A stretch of DNA of 64,000 nucleotides from Clostridiales bacterium (GTDB taxonomy: Bacteria; Bacillota; Clostridia; Lachnospirales; Lachnospiraceae): the NCBI GenBank assembly GCA_018366495.1, contig JAGZHZ010000006.1, positions 49,925 to 113,924 of the forward strand, in the 5' to 3' direction. Position numbers and translations under genes: made by a program. Below are positions 62,501 through 64,000 of this stretch, piece after piece. The notes beneath the pieces were generated by a model. It did not search any database, was not told the origin of the DNA, and saw nothing but the letters and a program-made list of their open reading frames with translations. Position 1 is the first letter of the stretch. The number at the start of each line of letters is the position of its first letter.

Positions 62501-62973
62501 GTCTGAATCGGATTGCCGTCCACGCTGTCTTCCAGATTGTTTTCTATCTTTATAATGTTAAATGCCATGGTGTTCGCATCTGCTACCAGTTCTGCAGTGA
62601 TCACGGCATCAATTCCTTCACCTTTCACCGTCATCACATACTCTGCACGGTTGTTTTCAAATGTAGCTTTCACATCCTCTGCTGTCAGTTCTACATCCAC
62701 TCCGTTGATCCGAATCGTATGAATAGGCTGTGTCTGTCCATAGAAGGTTTTTCCTTCCAGTTCTCCTTTCATTTCATATCTCACAACACTCGGGAAATCT
62801 TTTGCCACATATGCGTCCATATTATCTGTGGAAAGAACTGCATAATTCTCTGCTTCAGCTGCTGTTTCCTCTGCGTTGATTACCGCTCCTGGAAGCATAC
62901 TGCCCGATACGGTTGCTACTGCCATGGTTGTGGCTGCAACTGCACCGATCCATTTTTTCATATTTTTCTTCAT
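59530..62973 (-). CDS. Secreted GH101 endo-alpha-N-acetylgalactosaminidase
   Basis: 1147 residues with a signal peptide (1-34). GH101 enzymes release Gal-beta-1,3-GalNAc (core 1) from Ser/Thr of mucin-type glycoproteins. The catalytic barrel spans ~300-630. The probable nucleophile Asp485 is in FVYVDIWGN and the acid/base Glu517 in RMANEWG, 32 residues apart as in the characterised pneumococcal enzyme. HVNAGEMYPEAK, GWNWIDQG and GDYPAYGGAAVMPLLGG are further active-site segments. An N-terminal beta-sandwich and C-terminal CBM-like beta domains (~800-1147) flank it. It is shorter than typical 1500-2000-residue members and lacks a wall anchor. AAGGAGG lies 12 bases before the ATG. Confidence 0.93.
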   Translation of the reverse strand: MKKNMKKWIGAVAATTMAVATVSGSMLPGAVINAEETAAEAENYAVLSTDNMDAYVAKDFPSVVRYEMKGELEGKTFYGQTQPIHTIRINGVDVELTAEDVKATFENNRAEYVMTVKGEGIDAVITAELVADANTMAFNIIKIENNLEDSVDGNPIQTVEIPNHNLVSVNTDQNDANLKGAVMSSNTTVSGDEYVELEESTDLNKSYLYAFVSNDEMSAGLWSNSENDGCDINAKEVHGGSHNYRVTAAAESTDEGTSLGLSSSQWYYHRIVTDSHGRSYMVEETEMPQTKVIITGDRNEDEQIDWQDGAIAFREIMNNPYKSEEVPELVAYRIAMNFGGHAQNPFLTTLDNVKRVAMHTDGLGQSVLLKGYANEGHDSAHPDYADIGQRIGGAEEMNILMEKGAEYGARFGIHVNAGEMYPEAKAFKDDNVRRLEDGTLRYGWNWIDQGIGLDSIYDLATGEREARFDALEELVGQNLDFVYVDIWGNRTGGTDDSWQTRKLSKEINDNGWRMANEWGSANEYDSTFQHWATDLTYGGFEKKGQNSEVIRFLRNHQKDSWVGDYPAYGGAAVMPLLGGYNMKDFEGWQGRNDYDTYITNLYTHDLTTKFIQHYEIVKWVDGEPVTVGDAVNWTPEMEITLKDEDGDTLVITRESNDPESEGYRNRTMTLNGKVISQGAPSRGDRTNEDIQQGNLKGTESYLLPWNWDPKTGEKVASEDEKLYHWNTQGGTTTWELPDSWAGLENVVVYKLTDLGKTEEQMVEVVDGKITLEAESEIPYVVYKSQKENMDITWSEGMHIVDAGFNSGNFDAWEQTGDGEATIAKSQYSNPMMKLTGETAMTQELTDLEAGKQYAVLVGVDNRSDSKAIVTVKEGDNVLASNYTVRSIAKNYVKAYTHSNSSATVDGTSYFQQMYVFFTAPESGNVTLTLEREAGEGETYFDDVRVVENDSHNVTYNEAGEVVKFEQDFETNVQGIYPFVVSGIEDVEDNRIHLSELHEPYTQAGWDVKLMDDVLDGNWSVKINGLTERDTLAYQTIPQNFRFEPGVTYKVSFDYQAGSDGIYGVVVGDGEFNGTEEVVPLPMAMGKDADGHYECEVVGSESGQTWIGIYSTTTAPDLQGVDPEAAQANFGGYKELVLDNLVIERVEA

Positions 62974-63110
62974 TGTCTCACGTTCCTCCTTATTAAATAA
63001 AATTACTTTGTGTTACCCCTGTCTGCCCTTCCTTCTGCTGTAACGCAAATTGATTGCTGCGTGTAACATCTCGTCAGTCTGTCACTCTTCTCAAATCCTT
63101 TTGCGTTGTC

Positions 63111-63139
63111 ATTTTATACTATATTCCATGAATTGTCTA
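63111..63139 (-). promoter_or_regulatory. Probable promoter of the GH101 gene
   Basis: On the minus strand TAGACA (63139-63134), a 17-base spacer and TAAAAT (63116-63111), giving a leader of ~135 bases. The leader contains an imperfect inverted repeat around TGCGT/ACGCA (63039-63067) that could be an operator. The rest of the 62974-63439 gap is AT-rich and non-coding. Confidence 0.6.
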
Positions 63140-63267
63140 TCGTCTTTTATACATAATTTTCACATATTTTTCGTGTAATATGCCAAAAATTTGTGATAAG
63201 AAACAATTTTTCTTGACAAAACTTTTCTTTTATCTTCTTTCAGATTCCTCTTTACAAAGACAAAAAA

Positions 63268-63304
63268 ACAGCTGGGTGGATCAATTTCTGATACATCCAA
63301 CTGT
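63268..63304 (-). terminator. Terminator of the tRNA-binding ORF
   Basis: On the minus strand ACAGTTGGATGTATCA pairs with TGATCCACCCAGCTGT (three mismatches or G-U), flanked by A and T runs. It lies about 135 bases after the stop of the tRNA-binding gene. Confidence 0.78.
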
Positions 63305-63439
63305 TTTTTTATTCTCATGTACTTTTCTTCTGCACCATTCTTTTGCTGAACCCCTGTCTCAGATTTTTTTAAAAAATTGGTGTAGATATGGTATAGCAGC
63401 CTGTTTTTCTATTTAAAACATCGCTCTGATTTTTTGTTC

Positions 63440-63919
63440 TTAGTATAATTTTGCACCTGCTGGAATTCTGTTATCCACCATTAAAAGATTCAATCCTTCA
63501 TGGCCATCTTCTTCGTGAACTGCTGAAATCAACATACCGCAGGAATCAATTCCCATCATCTTTCTTGGCGGCAGATTCACGATTGCAATACAAGTCTTGC
63601 CGATTAATTCTTCTGGCTCATAATATTCATGAATTCCACTTAAGATTGTGCGGTCTTCGCCTGTTCCGTCATCGAGCGTAAACTGTAACAGTTTTTTGCT
63701 CTTCGGAACAGCAACGCAGTCTTTTACTTTCACAGCTCTAAAATCAGATTTGCTGAATGTCTCAAAATCAACCGCTTCTTCAAACAGAGGTTCAATTTTT
63801 ACGTTAGAGAAATCGTATGTTTCTTTCACTTCAGCGATCGCTTTTTCCACTGTTTTTTCAGCCGGAACTGCCTGTGCCGCATTGTTTGCTTCATTCTTAG
63901 AAGCGCCCTGTGACTTCAT
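63440..63919 (-). CDS. MetRS C-terminal-type tRNA-binding protein, possibly a truncated metG
   Basis: 159 residues. The OB-fold tRNA-binding domain occupies ~52-159: FETFSKSDFRAVKVKDCVAVPKSKKLLQFTLDDG, YEPEELIGKTCIAIVNLPPRKMMGIDSCGM and the closing DNRIPAGAKLY. This is the domain found at the C-terminus of methionyl-tRNA synthetases and in free Trbp111/CsaA proteins. The first ~50 residues resemble a linker (EKTVEKAIAEVKETYDF). In-frame TAG lies about 30 bases upstream and the sequence before the ATG is non-coding with no ribosome site, so this is either a stand-alone gene or a metG tail cut off by an insertion. The window edge prevents a decision. Confidence 0.7.
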   Translation of the reverse strand: MKSQGASKNEANNAAQAVPAEKTVEKAIAEVKETYDFSNVKIEPLFEEAVDFETFSKSDFRAVKVKDCVAVPKSKKLLQFTLDDGTGEDRTILSGIHEYYEPEELIGKTCIAIVNLPPRKMMGIDSCGMLISAVHEEDGHEGLNLLMVDNRIPAGAKLY

Positions 63920-64000
63920 TGTCGGGAGCTTGCAGCGAGATTTTATATATATCTATTTGCCTCTACGCTTCTCTATTCTTCAAGCTTCTAATAATCTACA
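63920..64000. other. Non-coding edge sequence, possible repeat element
   Basis: From 63920 the sequence changes abruptly from coding to AT-rich DNA containing GGGAGCTTGCAGCGAG and a TATATATATC tract. GGAGCTTG also occurs in the tuf 3' region and in the element after the aldo/keto reductase gene. No gene is visible. Confidence 0.4.

Overview
The window is a chromosomal segment of a low-to-mid GC Gram-positive gut anaerobe, most likely a Lachnospiraceae relative of Mediterraneibacter, Blautia or [Ruminococcus]. This is inferred from the informational proteins, the T-box and L10-leader regulators, the K+-dependent membrane pyrophosphatase, the LytTR/GHKL and PadR-DUF1700 modules, and secreted glycan-active enzymes including a GH101 endo-alpha-N-acetylgalactosaminidase. 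No tRNA, rRNA, CRISPR array or prophage was seen.

Left arm (1-10.2 kb): a PadR/DUF1700 module cut by the window edge; a MarR-MATE efflux operon; hppA; a MerR regulator with a membrane-spanning C-terminus; and a sigma factor / membrane protein / ABC-2 transporter operon. Position 10.2-10.5 kb holds the right end of a decayed ISL3-family insertion sequence.

Core block (10.5-44.3 kb), mostly minus strand: this is the usual rpmG-secE-nusG-rplKA-rplJL-rpoBC-rpsLG-fusA-tuf cluster broken into pieces. Reading along the minus strand, rpmG-secE-nusG-rplK-rplA ends at a terminator. About 13.7 kb of unrelated genes follow: a giant lectin/NPCBM protein, a two-component system with a PepSY protein, an amino-acid ABC transporter with a dimethylargininase-like enzyme, and T-box-controlled thrS. 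Next come rplJL (own promoter, L10 leader and terminator), a wall-binding SGNH hydrolase, rpoBC (own promoter), an opposed VanZ-LCP pair on the plus strand, and rpsL-rpsG-fusA-tuf (consensus promoter, with a long structured 3' region before the terminator).

Right arm (44.4-64 kb): an acetyltransferase, purC, two tandem secreted GH3-family proteins (one with the catalytic barrel, one lacking it), a divergent LytTR/GHKL two-component system, an aldo/keto reductase, nagA-nagB, a thioredoxin-domain (YyaL-type) protein, GH101, and a short MetRS-type tRNA-binding ORF at the edge. GH101, GH3 and nagAB suggest use of mucin-type host glycans and amino sugars; the lectin/NPCBM protein is a candidate surface glycan binder.

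Most noteworthy for follow-up: the giant lectin/NPCBM protein and its leader hairpin; the barrel-less GH3 paralogue; a duplicated L1-binding-like motif before both rplK and rplA; an 11-bp direct-repeat operator at the PepSY promoter; a MerR promoter with a 19-bp spacer and dyad; and structured, possibly repetitive, intergenic elements after tuf, after the aldo/keto reductase and at the right edge.
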